Positions 10,755-22,986 of a stretch of DNA of 64,000 nucleotides are shown piece after piece. The stretch is from contig NC_083603.1 of assembly GCF_029168945.1 (NCBI RefSeq), forward strand, positions 17,608,001 through 17,672,000, written 5' to 3'. Each line of letters opens with the position of its first letter. The first letter of the stretch is position 1. The stretch comes from Cannabis sativa. Its lineage: Eukaryota > Streptophyta > Magnoliopsida > Rosales > Cannabaceae. Below the pieces are notes generated by a model. That model was not told the origin of the DNA, searched no databases, and saw only the letters and a program-made list of their open reading frames with translations. A program made the position numbers and the translations under genes.

Positions 10755-12647
10755 TGTTGGGTTTTATGCCCTAAATAAAACTCATTTCAATATAATCAGA
10801 TTTACTTATTAATATAGATCAGAAATAACATTTAATGTTGCATAGTTCACATGATTTATTTCATGATTATATGTACATAATGTATAAATTCATCTGAAAC
10901 CCTTTTCACATACTTGATCCTGTTTATTGTGCCGTCAACACATTGGAAAGTAAACATGACTATGTGAATAAAGTTTCCTAGATTTATCAGACATAGGGTT
11001 TTACTGATATGATAATCTACAACAGAGTTTACTTGCATTTGGAGAAGTGCTATGTTCTTTCCAGAGCATTGGTTAAAGTAAAGCTCAGGTTGGATGCATG
11101 GAGTATGCATCGGAAGGAAGCGATATTGAACTTTGACTTAGATTTATTAAACTTACCGTAATATCTATTCAAGTCAATATCGCCTAGTTGATCCTAGATC
11201 AAATGATCTTAATCCTGTTATGATTAGGCTCAATCTTGAAAGGCTATTCGTGTTCTTTGATTTGTTAGTTAAGCCTACTTTTAGGTCAGGGTGATACGTA
11301 CATTTTGGGAACACGGTAGTGCAATTGAGTGGGAGCGCTAACATAAACATGGAATCTATAGCTTCTATCTGGCGAATAGTAAGCAAAGGATGATCTCCTT
11401 CGAGCTTGACCAAACGAACATAAATGGTGGAGTACTCATTTCACATAAGCTGAAATATCATTTATACGGGGTCAAGTGTTTTAAGGATAAAATACATTGT
11501 AGGGTGTAACGGTAATTTAATCCCTTTACAGTGTAGATCATTCATATAGAGGATCTGTGATTACATTAGGATTATAACAATGGATAACTAATGATGTGTC
11601 TATATGGTGGAACATATAGAGCATTCTATATAACTGAGAGTGCAATTCTGAGTTCTATGCGTGGATTCAACGAAGAATTAATAAGTTAGTGAATTTTAGT
11701 GCTAAATTCTTGATCTACTTATTGGAAGCTCGGTTATATAGACCCATGGTCCCCGCACTAGTTGAGATAATATTGCTTGTAAGACTCATATAATTGGTTT
11801 TGATTAATCAATTATAATTCTCAAATTAGACTATGTCTATTTGTGAATTTTTCACTAAGTAAGGGCGAAATCGTAAAGAAAGAGTTTTAGGGGCATATTT
11901 GTTAATTATGATACTTTGTATGGTTCAATTAATAAATATGATAAATGACAATATTATTTAATAATTATTTATAGTTATTAAATAGTTAGAATTGACATTT
12001 AAATGGTTGAATTAGAAAATTGGCGTTTTTGAGAAAATCAGATGCATAAAAGATAAAACTGCAAAATTGCAAAAAGTGAGGCCCAAATCCACTTGTATAG
12101 GGCCAGCCACTTTTGTAGGAAATTTAAACTGATTTTTTCATTATTTTAATGCCAAATAATTCAAACCTAACCCTAGTGGAATGCTATAAATAGATAGTGA
12201 AGGCTTAAGGAAATTTACACTTAAATTTCTACACTTCTGATTCAAAAAAAACTGAGCTTTCTCTCTCCCTATCTTTAGCTGTTACTTCTTCTTTCTCTTC
12301 CCTCTTGAATTTCGAAATCCTTAGTGTATGAGTAGTGCCCACACACAGCAAGTGATACCTCAATCATAGTGAGGAAGATCGTGAAGAAAGACATTCAGCA
12401 AAAGGAGTTTCAGCATCAAAGATTCAGAGAAAGAGATCCAGGTTCAGATATTGATAATGCTCTGCTACAGAAAGGAATCAAGGGCTAGATATCTGAACGG
12501 AAGGAGTCATTATATTCTGCTGCACCCAATGTAAGGTTTCCTAAACTTTATATGTGTTTATTTCATCGTTTTAGAAAGTTCATATTTAGGGTGTTAATCA
12601 ACATACTTGTGAGTATATCTAAGATCCTGGTAAAATAATTTCCAACA
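10755..12647 (+). repeat. 5' LTR of element 1
   Basis: Begins TGTTGGGTTTTATGCCCTAA and ends AATAATTTCCAACA (TG...CA). Its length equals that of the 3' LTR at 21089-22981. It contains a TATA box at 12185-12193 and, downstream, a CT-rich stretch followed by purine-rich 'agaaagagatccagg', presumably transcribed R/U5 sequence. No protein-coding frame in it looks functional. Confidence 0.95.
12185..12193 (+). promoter_or_regulatory. TATA box in the 5' LTR of element 1
   Basis: TATAAATAG within 'gctataaatagatagtgaagg', about 460 bases before the LTR end. It is preserved at the same place in the other plus-strand LTR copies (22519, 31680, 43975) and, in reverse orientation, in the minus-strand copies. 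This makes it the likely U3 promoter. Confidence 0.65.
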
Positions 12648-12649
12648 AC

Positions 12650-12661
12650 TGGCCTCAGGGC
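12650..12661 (+). other. Primer-binding site of element 1
   Basis: Directly after the LTR comes 'ac' and then TGGCCTCAGGGC. Plant Copia elements usually carry TGGTATCAGAGC, complementary to the 3' end of initiator Met-tRNA; this copy differs at three positions. Element 2 has TGGCCTCAGAGC at the same place, so the TGGCC variant is a family trait. Confidence 0.6.
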
Positions 12662-14406
12662 CATGGTAATTTATTTACTTGCAAGAAATTTGGACTTTAA
12701 AACGATTGTTTGTATGTTTTTTGGATGGTATCATGTTGCATTGAGTGTTATTTGATGATTGATTGATGTTTGTAAATTTTCGTGAAAAATAATTGCGATT
12801 CTATTTCTGGCATTATTTTTATTGGATAGTATGGAAAAAATTAAGCAAGTTAGCCTTTTACAGAACTCAATTTCGATTTTATTTGAATTAGTTATGAATT
12901 TTTGAAGATTTGAAAAAATCGGAGCTGTGTTGAAATTTTCCTGCGATCGCGAAAACTGTCCGTACAGCTCACAATTGTTTCGTTTTTCTTCGATTTTTCA
13001 TGCTTTTTCATGGAATTAACTTCCGATTTTTTGTGTAGTTCTATATTTATACTATTACTATTCCTAATTCAATTCTAATTATCATTTTGAATTAATTTAA
13101 TATGTTTTAAATTTGATTCAAGATATGAGTGTAATTTGAATTTGAATAGAATCAGTATCTATCTTCTTGCTTAAAAATCTATCTTATTTTAAAATTTGAT
13201 TATATCTTATCTTATTTTAAATTTAAAATAAGATAATTATAATCATGTAATTTTTAAATGATATAAGATATTTTGCTAATTTTTAAAATTTTGTTATTTT
13301 ATTTATTTAAATTACATTTAAAATTTGAAAAAGATATTCATTTATCTTTTCTAATTTTTTATTTAATTTTTATTTATAAAATAACATTTAAATTTTAAAA
13401 GTAGTTAGCAAATTTTGAAATGATATTTAGGTTGGTTGAAACCTAATTTTTCAAAATTGTAGGTTTAATTTTAAATTTAATTTTTTTTTTTAAAATTTCG
13501 AATTATAAAAAAAATTTCGAAAATTATTTTTTTTTAATTAATTATTTCGAAATTAATTATTTAATTTAAAATTAAATAAATCCTACATCCAACTATCCAG
13601 CTAACCTTGTTGCAGGAGTATGTGTTTTAGCTTGTTTGTAAGTTTTCAAAACCTATTATTACTTGATTGCAAATAGCCATGGTTACTTTTTGCCAGATCT
13701 AATGATCTGATGGCTCCCTTGGTCAAGTTAATAATTTGTAACAGGTATATTTACAATCTTCTTTCATCTGTGTATGACCTAGCAACATGATAAGACCCAT
13801 CCAAAGTGTGCCTGTGTGAGCCTATATGTTTAATTTTATTATAGATGCATATAGGTTGTTGTTGCTAAAATAAATTATCATAGTTTTTGATAGAATTTAT
13901 TTAGGCCCATTTAGTTTTTGGGCCTATTCAATTAATAACAGTTGTTCTTATTAAGGTTAAATTCCTCTCTTTTGGGCCTTGTGTGAGAGTTGGGAGCCAT
14001 AGAAGTGGGTACGACATACTGAACCCAGCACCCCCTCACATGAACCACCCCAATTGTGAAGGCCCATTTGCCTGATTTGAATAACTGTACTAGGTTAATT
14101 AAACTAGTTTAACCTAATAAAATTGATTAACAACATAATTAATTTCATTTATTTTGAAATTAATTTAAGAAATTATAGTTTAAAGAATTTTTTATTCTAA
14201 GCTAAACTATATGTATTTTCTTGTATTTAATTAAATATAACCATCTAGATTCTTTCTGGAGCTTAATTTAAATTTTTCATTAAATATTCCTATTTAAGTT
14301 GATATTTAGTTGTCTACAACTAACCAACTTGAATCTGAATATCTTTTGAATTTCAAATTTCAAAATTAAGTTGAGGAATTTGAGGCATTGGTTATTAAGA
14401 TTCTTT

Positions 14407-14514
14407 AGATATTTTTTAAGTTAATATCTTTTCGAATATTAACTTAAAATGGAATATTTTAGATATTTTTTAAGTTAATATCTTTTCGAATATTAACTTA
14501 AAATGGAATATTTT
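14407..14514 (+). repeat. 54-bp perfect tandem duplication of a hairpin unit
   Basis: Two identical 54-base units (14407-14460 and 14461-14514). Each contains the inverted repeat TTAAGTTAATAT ... AATATTAACTTAA with a short loop. Element 2 has one copy (38031-38083), so the duplication arose in element 1 or was lost from element 2. Confidence 0.9.
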
Positions 14515-15797
14515 CAAATTAAGTGGTTACAACTTAATTTTTGATATTTAATTAAATTTAAATTTGAAAATATTTAAGTTCTAGATTTTTTCTAATACAA
14601 CTTAAATTAGATATTTTTCAAATTTTGTGGAAAAGATACTTAGTCAAATAAGATATTTTCTAGATAGTTATTTCTAGACTACTTATTATTTCTAATATTA
14701 AAATAGGAAAATATTATAAATTGTGAAATTAATTATTTATTAATTAATTTTGGTACAATTTATTTTAAGTATATTTTTCCTAGTATTAAACTAGAGATTA
14801 ATAATTAAGCCTTCTCTACACTTAATTATTTATTTCTTGAATTTAATACATTTAATTAATTTGAAAATTAAATATCTAAGTTGATTTTTATCATCATACT
14901 TAAATATTTATTTTTCATGACATTTAATTAAATAGAAAATTATTTTTAGTTGAAATTTATTTTTTCAACTAAATTTAAATAATTTTCAAAATATTTTTTT
15001 TTATTTTATTAATCAAATTTCGAAATTGCATTTCTTAAATGCTGCAATTTCGAATTTTATTTGAAAAATAGATTAAGTTGTAAATTAATTATTTATTTTA
15101 ATTAATTCTTGGATCAACTTAAATCAATAATTTTTTCATTTATTGATTAATTTAAAATAAATTGAATTAAAGTATATTATTAGAAATTGAATTAATTAGT
15201 CAAAGGAAAATCTAGATAGGTGATACTTTTGCTTGAAGTATTTTTCTAGTGTATTTAATTAAATAGAAAATTAATATTTAAGTTGATTTTCATCATCACA
15301 CTTAAATATTTGAAAATTTTCTTATATATATTTAATTAAATAGGAAAATTATATTTTTTGTTGTAAATTAATTTTATTAATTAATTTTGGGCCAACATTA
15401 AATTAGAATAATTTTTCCAGGATTTATTTTTTATTTTAACATGCATTTTTCAAAAATTGTATTCTTAAATACTTTAATTTTTCGAAATGCAATATATATT
15501 TATAGAAAATTAAAATTGAGTTGTAAATTAATTTAAATTAATTTTGTAACAACTTAAATTGAATATTTTTCTAAATATTTATTGGAAATTATTACTAAGA
15601 TGGAAATAATTCATGTTATTTTCATATCCATCTAAGTAAAATTTATAAATATTAAATTAAAATTTATATTTAGAATTTTTCATTCTAAATTGGAAATTTT
15701 AAATAAATATATATTTAAAATAAATAAATTAAATAAAGAGAATCAAAGAAAATACAACTCACTTTAAATAATGAGCTTGATTATTATTAAGATATTC

Positions 15798-15877
15798 GAT
15801 CTCCATTGTTGGTCTTACAAAAGTTAAATGTTTTCAATATAACCTCGAGACGCTAGACTTCGTCCCCCTATGGATGG
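15798..15877 (+). other. Conserved leader box of element 1
   Basis: Reads 'gatctccattgttggtc', a spacer, CCTCGAGACG, then CTTCGTCCCCCTATGGATGG. It matches the minus-strand Copia leader at 8322-8398 and element 2 at 39365-39444. It lies upstream of the expected gag position. Confidence 0.6.
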
Positions 15878-16020
15878 TTATTCGTTGAACGCATTTAACA
15901 CCGTAAGATTTCATTTGATAAGTGTTTTGTGAGTTTTCGTCTCTATTTAGACTCTCTCCTACGGTGACTACTTAGAGATAAACTCATAAAACATGAAACA
16001 ATGGTGGAAGCTCATAAAAT

Positions 16021-16570
16021 AAGAATAACCTTGACTCTCGCCTACCGGGACAACGTTGGATTTTTATTTTGATCGAATAAAAGGTTGCTAGAATGGTTTC
16101 TATTTTAGATGAGCTGACAACTCTATTCAATAAATGATACTTTGACTCTCGCCTGCCGGGACACTGTATCAGTTTGTTGAAAACCTTGGAAATTATTTAG
16201 GATTGTATGTTTTAGTATTTTCACTAGTCATTCCTACTTGCTATATGTTTATAATTTCTTAATTGTGTATGAATTTATATTGAACCATGTTATTTTCTGT
16301 TATTAAGTTGTAGTTTAATTTCGAATCTTCATTGTTGGTCTAACATGTTTGTTTTTCTAATGAGATAAATCCCTAATGGATTTTTACCATTAGACATACA
16401 TAATAGTGTAAGATCTCGAAAGATAAATATTGTATATGCAACATCTAGCTGTTCATCAATTGATGACACCTTAGACTAGTATTTTTACAATATGAAACAA
16501 GAAGATTACATAAATAAGATTACTTTGTCTTTCGCTAATCGAAGCATCGTTGGATTCTTATTTATAAACG
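16021..16570 (+). repeat. Repeated 'ttgactctcgcctaccggga' modules
   Basis: The phrase occurs at 16030-16050 and, with one change, at 16142-16161. A third, degraded version with 'cgttggattcttat' downstream is at about 16521-16560. The two best copies are each preceded by a short T-rich or 'aataa' tract. Element 2 keeps the same modules (about 39598, 39708 and 40090). The meaning is unknown; they may be remnants of an amplified gag-proximal sequence. Confidence 0.55.
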
Positions 16571-16799
16571 AGATTATCCTAATTCCTCTTAGCTTATTCA
16601 TTTCGAATTAGCTCAATAATATATCATTGGATGAATGGTCTATAAATCATTTCATGTCATTATATTTTCTCTTAAGAAATTAAATGACGCATATGATTAT
16701 AATCCCAAAATTCTATTCCCAATTGATATAAATCCTCAATCTTAGAAATCTCCTACTTATATGTGCAAATCTGACTTAGAGTTTGTATTAGTAGTGCTG

Positions 16800-17724
16800 G
16801 TCCAAGATAGAATTACTCATTATATTTGGTATAAATTTAAGTCTTTGACTTTAATTTTAGATTCCAAATAGAAATTTTCTTATATTTCTAATTCCAGAAT
16901 ACAATACAGTTACACTTTCTCAAGTGTTTAATATCCATCTTCTATTAATGGATTAAAACTGTATGGAATATGAGTTAGGTATTCTGTGACCAGGATCCAC
17001 TTGCAGTATTCTAAGAACTCTTTGATGTAATTAAACCTATGTCATCAAAAGACACTACCACTTTTTTTTTAATCTATGGCATTTGTATCTTGTTCATAGT
17101 GGATTTGACAAGATCAATCTCTGCAAAGAGTTAATATGCCTATATCCACTGAAAGTAGTTCATCTCATTCGCAGATGGATGTACATTCAGGGGTGGATAT
17201 AAGTTTTTCGTTGTATTCTTAAAACGATAACTCTAGATTATACCTTTTAGCAAAGAAATTTGAAATGTTTGAAAAATTTCATTAATTTCTAGCAATGGTT
17301 AAAACCATTAAGGTAAGTGGTTAAAGATCTTGCGAACTGGTAGGGGTGGAGAAATAGTTAGTAGATATGCAGTTCAAAGATCATTAAATTGATTTTTGAA
17401 TTATATCCAAACTTATCTCCCCAGAAATTTCGAGTTGCATATTGATGATTAGTTACTAGTCGTTGCCTAAATCCTTCTATGGTAATACAATTTCAGAATG
17501 ATGTAATGGTTGTATACTTAATGTAAATAATTACTAGATTCATGGATGACCTAATCAAAATCTTAAGGAAAGCTAGAACTGTTAACCATGGTTTGTTAGC
17601 TATTCTAAGTGATTAGGGGTGGACCATCCCATTGTCAATAGATAAGAGAGTGTTTGTTCAAAGGAGATATTTAATTCTTGATTCCAAAAGTGTTCTATCA
17701 TCTTATTTGATATATGATGATCCC
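16800..17724 (+). pseudogene. Decayed Copia pre-integrase and integrase, element 1
   Basis: Translation in shifting frames recovers Copia pieces in order. A pre-integrase-like block (LWHL...G-x-DKIN) is near 17080-17130. The integrase central part (KFEMFEKF, then a broken DRGGE, then DMQFKDH and IISKL) is near 17240-17420. Many stops and shifts separate them. The D,D-35-E catalytic set is not encodable. The same broken text is found in element 2 (about 40620-41230) and in reverse in element 3 (about 63060-63640). The sequence continues past the nested solo LTR at 19878. Confidence 0.65.
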
Positions 17725-18265
17725 TGTAACGCCCTAATGCTAAGGCACGCTACAGTGCTTTTTCAAATATTGTGCAATCTTTGCTAATCAAAAAAATTTC
17801 TCGAAAAACGTGTCAAATTAAAACTTTTGCATTAGATACTAAACTTTGTAATTTAATAAAATATTTACAAGTGCCGAGATCCCGTTTTCAAACTTTGTAA
17901 AATTTACTTTTTAAAATATACATTCCAAAATACACAATTTACTGGTCGCACAGCGACTTTCAAAATACAACTTCCAGATGTCCCGAGACCGAACACTCCA
18001 GGTCGCGCTGCTTGACATGTACAATCCCATCTGAGCTCAGGTTCACTCCTGTTCAGCCTTCGCCTTTCCTTTGCCTACACATGGAAGCAGAAACTGTGAG
18101 TCAACAGACTCAGTAAGAATTGCATATAACATATCATATAATATCCGACCTGTAAATAGGCGCCCATACACCTATTTACAGAGCTTAACAGATGAGTATG
18201 AACGTTCAAACTACTTGTGCTATTGACCATGATATCACTCCTACCAGCTTTATAATCGTGCTGTA

Positions 18266-18495
18266 GGACCGGCACTATGTTCGTGCCGCTATGATAGCGT
18301 CAACAACATCCAAAAGTATAATTGGCCATGGTATCACTCTTAACCAGTACGATACATGTACTGCTGAACCGACACGATGGTTGTGTCGCTATGATAGTAC
18401 CAATACATACTTTCGGGGGAGAATATCACTCTTAACCAGTACGATGCCTGTACTGCTGAACCGACACAATGGTTGTGTCGCTATGATATCACCCG
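18266..18495 (-). repeat. Tandem hairpin units in the Ty3 solo LTR
   Basis: Units of about 100 bp with the layout CAGTAC-gatacat-GTACTG followed by CGACAC-gatggtt-GTGTCG and 'ctatgata' occur at about 18338-18397 and 18437-18489. A partial copy (CGGCAC...GTGCCG) is at about 18271-18295. Each half forms a short stem. The Tekay LTR in element 2 carries a comparable array with different sequence. Confidence 0.7.
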
Positions 18496-18832
18496 AACAT
18501 ATACAATGATACAAACAGCATGCATATATATCATACATATACATACACCCAGATAATCACATCACACATTATACACAGTTCTTACCTGTTTTCCGAATTC
18601 AAGTGTGTTGGCCGACCTGAACGGAATTCTCGTGCTAGATGGATGCCCTAATCACATATTGAAACCGGGTAAGCCACATGATTAAAACCCTAATCCCGGG
18701 GAACCCAAAACCAAAACTCTAGGTTCTGCTATACTCTAAAGGGGTTATTCTAACTCTGGAAATGGGGAAACACCCAACCGAGGCACCGAAATGGCAAAAA
18801 TTGAGAAAATGAAAGGCCCGGGGAACCCTGCC

Positions 18833-18881
18833 AAAACCGGCTAGCCGATTTTTGTGGCACTGCAAACCGGCTAGCCGGTTT
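18833..18881. repeat. AACCGGCTAGCCGGTT palindromes in the solo LTR
   Basis: 18864-18881 is a perfect 18-base palindrome (AAACCGGCTAGCCGGTTT). 18833-18853 is a degraded copy 31 bases upstream. The related Tekay LTR has the variant AACCGGAATTCCGGTT at the equivalent place, so the palindrome arms are kept while the core differs. Confidence 0.75.
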
Positions 18882-19877
18882 GCACCAGTATTCCCCAAAC
18901 TTTTCATTTGTTGCTCAATTCTTCACCAATTGCCATGAAACCTTCCAGAGCTCCTATTCAATGTACAAACAAAAAAACCCAACCAGTATTTCACAGAAAA
19001 ACACACCAAATCAATTTATGCCATTAAAGCTCAAAGCTTTGAATTCAAAGCTCAAAATTGCATACAACCTAACCCAACAATCAAAACCAGTCACAAGAAG
19101 CTAAAACCAACTCAATTAAACCCTATGATTCGAACCTTAAGCAAGCCTAAACCTAACAGCCACTAAATCTCAAAATTACAAGTTCAAACTAACTTTTAAA
19201 GTTTCAAAACATAACACTATAGTTCTAGGGTTACCTTTGATTGCTCCTCCTTCAATCCCTAGCTTAAATTCAGAGAATTTGGAAGGAAAAATTGATCCTT
19301 GCTCTGGTTTTGTCTCAGTCGAAAAAGAGAAAGAGAGAGAGTTAAAGGGAAATGCAATTTCCTTTTAATTTTGACTTTTTCTTCAAATAAAAAGAATTAA
19401 CCTAATCTAATAGCTTGCTGAATAAAATGGACAGGTGTCCCCACCCTAGGCAGCCACCAAATCACTTAGCAACAAATTACCAATTTGCCCTTTAAGTTAA
19501 CCATTTAGGTGCTTCAAAAGCTAGGGGTAAAATGGTCAAATTCCATAACCCCGCTCAATCCCGATAATTTATTTTCTCTAAATTATTTCCCACTATGAAA
19601 TAAGGTTCTAAACTTACCCATGTGATCAATCTAGCCATCCATCGCATTTTTCGTTGTCGCCGAACAAAAATTACAAAAATAACATATTACACATATAAGC
19701 TAGATAATACCCCTAGAGTTTAATAAAATCTCCGGAATCGAGAAATTATAACTCTAATATTTATTTCTAAATATTGGGGTCCACAATTAAATTAATTCAC
19801 AAATAATAATAAAATAATAAAAATTAGTGCTAATTGCCTTTACTAATCCAAATTATTAGAGCGGTCATTACAATCCC

Positions 19878-21075
19878 ACTGCCTCTGTTGTCTTGTCACA
19901 ACCGAAGAGATCAATACCATTTAGTTTTCTTAGACATAATTCACGGTACCTCGTCGTAGTGGGAGAGTTTCTAGGAACTCACCTTCTTATGACTTCGGAG
20001 ACGCTAGTAATTAAAATTCATTGTGAGTTTAAACAAGTAATGGATTGTCAAGATAAGAAACTAAGAAGAAAGCCAATATAACTATGGTTTAATCCATTCA
20101 CATGGAGTAACCTTAAGTTTTCTATTACAAGGACATAAAAGGAAATTTACGTTTATAAGTCTATTCAATGGACTTAACAAAACTTCCTGTTCCTAGTATT
20201 ATAGGTTTGAGTTTATCTAAACCTATGGCTTGTGGTATACCTGGTAATTACTTACTCTAATGCATGCAACTTACTTTAGTAAGATGCTGAAGCATTTTCT
20301 TTCTAATGGCAATCTATAGAAGCTTCACAACTTCTTAGGTATAGATTTTATTTATCTAAGGAAAAGTCTCAACTATTCCAGAAAAGATAAAGCCATGAAA
20401 GAATTCCTTAAATCAACAATGAGAGGTCTTAGATATGCTTTTGTATGCCTTAGACCAGACACCTGCTGTTGAGTGGGAGTAATGAGTAGGTATCAGATTA
20501 ATCCAGGAGAAGAACATTGGAAGACAATCAAGTAAATCTTAAGATAAAGAAGAGGGACTATATGTTAGTCTATAAGGGTGTGTTTAAAACTCTTAGACTA
20601 CACCATATCAGATTTCGAAATTTGCCTTTGTGCTAGAAAATCTTTCTGATAAGATGGTGATTACTCTGGGGGTGGAATAGTGATTTTGGAGAAGTGTAAA
20701 AACCTATCTGAAGTCTCTAGGTCTACCAGAGAGAGACTGAATGTTAAAGCTGCAGGAAAGGTACTTATTCAGTCTAAGGAAAGTTCTATACATCTTTGGC
20801 ACCATTCCAAATTGCCTTAAACTACTAGTGTTAATTTCCTGATTAACCAAAAGTAGTTGCCAAAGGTATAGAATCCAGTATCCCAAGAGAGTAGACATAT
20901 AGAGAGGAAGTCACATTATCAATGATTTTGTGATTAAGGAAGAATAATGGTGGAGGAAAGGTTGTGGTTAATTCAACCTTTCAGATCCTATTACGAGGAG
21001 TTTACTACTACTACACTTGATTTGTATATCAAGGTGTTGATATTATTTGAAACGCACTTTTTGTTTTATATTAGT
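19878..21075 (+). pseudogene. Decayed Copia RT linker and RNase H, element 1
   Basis: A linker block RRSGRVSRN is readable near 19950-19980. RT and RNase H pieces follow in shifting frames: VSRYQ-NPGEEHWKTIK near 20487-20535, YMLVYKG near 20560-20580, and an 'HIERK' region near 20886-20906 where AGAGAGTAGACAT places a stop. These are Copia RNase H landmarks, but there is a stop or shift every few dozen codons. Elements 2 and 3 carry the same stop at the same site. No protein can be made from it. Confidence 0.7.
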
Positions 21076-21077
21076 GC

Positions 21078-21088
21078 AAGTGGGAGTT
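21078..21088 (+). other. Polypurine tract of element 1
   Basis: AAGTGGGAGTT immediately precedes the 3' LTR. 'GTGGGAG' before TGTTGG is the usual Copia plus-strand primer tract. The same tract precedes the 3' LTR of element 2 and, in reverse, follows the LTR of element 3. Confidence 0.7.
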
Positions 21089-22981
21089 TGTTGGGTTTTA
21101 TGCCCTAAATAAAACTCATTTCAATATAATCAGATTTACTTATTAATATAGATCAGAAATAACATTTAATGTTGCATGGTTCACATGATTTATTTCATGA
21201 TTATATGTACATAATGTATAAATTCATCTGAAACCCTTTTCACATACTTGATCCTGTTTATTGTTCCGTCAACACATTGGAAAGTAAACATGACTATGTG
21301 AATAAAGTTTTCTAGATTTATCAGACATAGGGTTTTACTGATATGATAATCTACAACAGAGTTTACTTGCATTTGGAGAAGTGCTATGTTCTTTCCAGAG
21401 CATTGGTTAAAGTAAAGCTCAGGTTGGATGCATGGAGTATGCATCGGAAGGGACCGATATTGAACTTTGACTTAGATTTATTAAACTTACCATAATATCT
21501 ATTCAAGTCAATATCGCCTAGTTGATCCTAGATCAAATGATCTTAATCCTGTTATGATTAGGCTCAATCTTGAAAGGCTATTCGTGTTCTTTGATTTGTT
21601 AGTTAAGCCTACTTTTAGGTCAGGGTGATACGTACATTTTGGGAACACGGTAGTGCAATTGAGTGGGAGCGCTAGCATAAACATGGAATCTATAGCTTCT
21701 ATCTGGCGAATAGTAAGCAAAGGATGATCTCCTTCGAGCTTGACCAAACGAACATAAATGGTGGAGTACTCATTTCACATAAGCTGAAATATCATTTATA
21801 CGGGGTCAAGTGTTTTAAGGATAAAATACATTGTAGGGTGTAACGGTAATTTAATCCCTTTACAGTGTAGATCATTCATATAGAGGATCTGTGATCACAT
21901 TAGGATTATAACAATGGATAACTAATGATGTGTCTATATGGTGGAACATATAGAGCATTCTATATAACTGAGAGTGCAATTCTGAAGTCTATGCGTGGAT
22001 TCAACGAAGAATTAATAAGTTAGTGAATTTTAGTGCTAAATTCTTGATCTACTTATTGGAAGCTCGGTTATATAGACCCATGGTCCCCGCACTAGTTGAG
22101 ATAATATTGCTTGTAAGACTCATATAATTGGTTTTGATTAATCAATTATAATTCTCAAATTAGACTATGTCTATTTGTGAATTTTTCACTAAGTAAGGGC
22201 AAAATCGTAAAGAAAGAGTTTTAGGGGCATATTTGTTAATTATGATACTTTGTATCGTTCAATTAATAAATATGATAAATGACAATATTATTTAATAATT
22301 ATTTATAGTTATTAAATAGTTAGAATTGACATTTAAATGGTTGAATTAGAAAATTGGCGTTTTTGAGAAAATCAGATGCATAAAAGATAAAACTGCAAAA
22401 TTGCACAAAGTGAGGCCCAAATCCACTTGTATAGGGCCAGCCACTTTTGTAGGAAATTTAAATTGATTTTTTCATTATTTTAATGCCAAATAATTCAAAC
22501 CTAACCCTAGTGGAATGCTATAAATAGATAGTGAAGGCTTCAGGAAATTTACACTTAAATTTCTACACTTCTGATTCAAAAAAAACTGTGCTTTCTCTCT
22601 CCCTATCTTTAGCTGCCACTTCTTCTTTCTCTTCCCTCTTGAATTTCGAAATCCTTAGTGTATGAGTAGTGCCCACACACAGCAAGTGATACCTCAATCA
22701 TAGTGAGGAAGATCGTGAAGAAAGACATTCAGCAAAAGGAGTTTCAGCATCAAAGAGTCAGAGAAAGAGATCCAGGTTCAGATATTGATAATGCTCTGCT
22801 ACAGAAAGGAATCAAGGGCTAGATATCTGAACGGAAGGAGTCATTATATTCCGCTGCACCCAATGTAAGGTTTCCTAAACTTTATATGTGTTTATTTCAT
22901 CGTTTTAGAAAGTTCATATTTAGGGTGTTAATCAACATACTTGTGAGTAGATCTAAGATCCTGGTAAAATAATTTCTAACA
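21089..22981 (+). repeat. 3' LTR of element 1
   Basis: 1,893 bp, the same length as the 5' LTR, with roughly two dozen substitutions by eye. It starts TGTTGGGTTTTATGCC and ends TAATTTCTAACA (a C-to-T change next to the terminus). A TATA box is kept at 22519-22527. It is followed by the target duplication CGACC at 22982-22986. Confidence 0.95.
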
Positions 22982-22986
22982 CGACC

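Larger units (their letters stand above)
12662..16400 (+). other. AT-rich non-coding leader of element 1
   Basis: About 3.7 kb without usable frames. 13060-15780 is strongly A/T-rich, with many recurring phrases such as 'atttaattaaatag', 'ttaagttgat' and 'catcatacttaaatattt', apparently from old internal duplications. A 54-bp perfect tandem duplication lies at 14407-14514. 15780-16560 is less AT-rich and has the conserved leader box and repeated modules reading 'ttgactctcgcctaccggga'. The same leader is present in element 2 at 36427-40100. Confidence 0.75.
17725..19872 (-). mobile_element. Solo LTR of a Tekay-type Ty3 element nested in element 1
   Basis: A 2,148-bp block with ends TGTAACGCCC and CATTACA interrupts element 1 between two copies of ATCCC (17720-17724 and 19873-19877). 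Element 2 has the uninterrupted site at 41335-41339. Its first 200 bases resemble the reverse complement of the end of the Tekay LTR at 34118-36426 ('gctaatca', 'gatcccg', the TGTAAC end), so the LTR lies on the minus strand. No internal domain remains, which fits LTR-LTR recombination. It contains hairpin tandem units and CCGG-centred palindromes. Confidence 0.88.
10755..22981 (+). mobile_element. Element 1: complete non-autonomous Copia-like LTR retrotransposon
   Basis: Two 1,893-bp LTRs (TGTTGGG ... CAACA or TAACA) enclose 8.44 kb and are flanked by the perfect 5-bp target duplication CGACC (10750-10754 and 22982-22986). A primer-binding site follows the 5' LTR and a purine tract precedes the 3' LTR. 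The internal region has about 4 kb of AT-rich leader and then heavily mutated Copia pre-integrase, integrase and RNase H sequence, with no usable frame. By eye the LTRs differ at roughly two dozen positions, so the insertion is fairly recent even though its pol is dead. The element sits in the leader of the minus-strand Copia and carries a nested Ty3 solo LTR. Confidence 0.92.

Noticed and set aside
11174..11413. A 79-codon antisense frame (MVKLEGDHPLLTIRQ...) recurring in LTR copies at 11174, 21508, 30670, 42966 and 61044
   Set aside because: It is open in several copies only because those LTRs are nearly identical. The differences seen mostly change amino acids, one related copy (29336) is frameshifted, and older copies are closed. 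No domain is recognisable.
18266..18495. Regular repeats considered as a CRISPR array
   Set aside because: Only two to three units, themselves hairpins, inside a plant Ty3 LTR with flanking target duplication. There are no spacers of constant length and no cas genes.
19893..20081. Frame beginning MSQPKRSIPFSFLRHNSRY, repeated at 41321 and 62655
   Set aside because: It is an off-frame reading of the pol linker. Another frame gives RRSGRVSRN, the Copia landmark.
20704..20898. A 64-codon frame (MSTLLGYWILYLWQ...) present in all three sister elements
   Set aside because: It lies antisense to decayed Copia RNase H and is kept only because the copies are recent.
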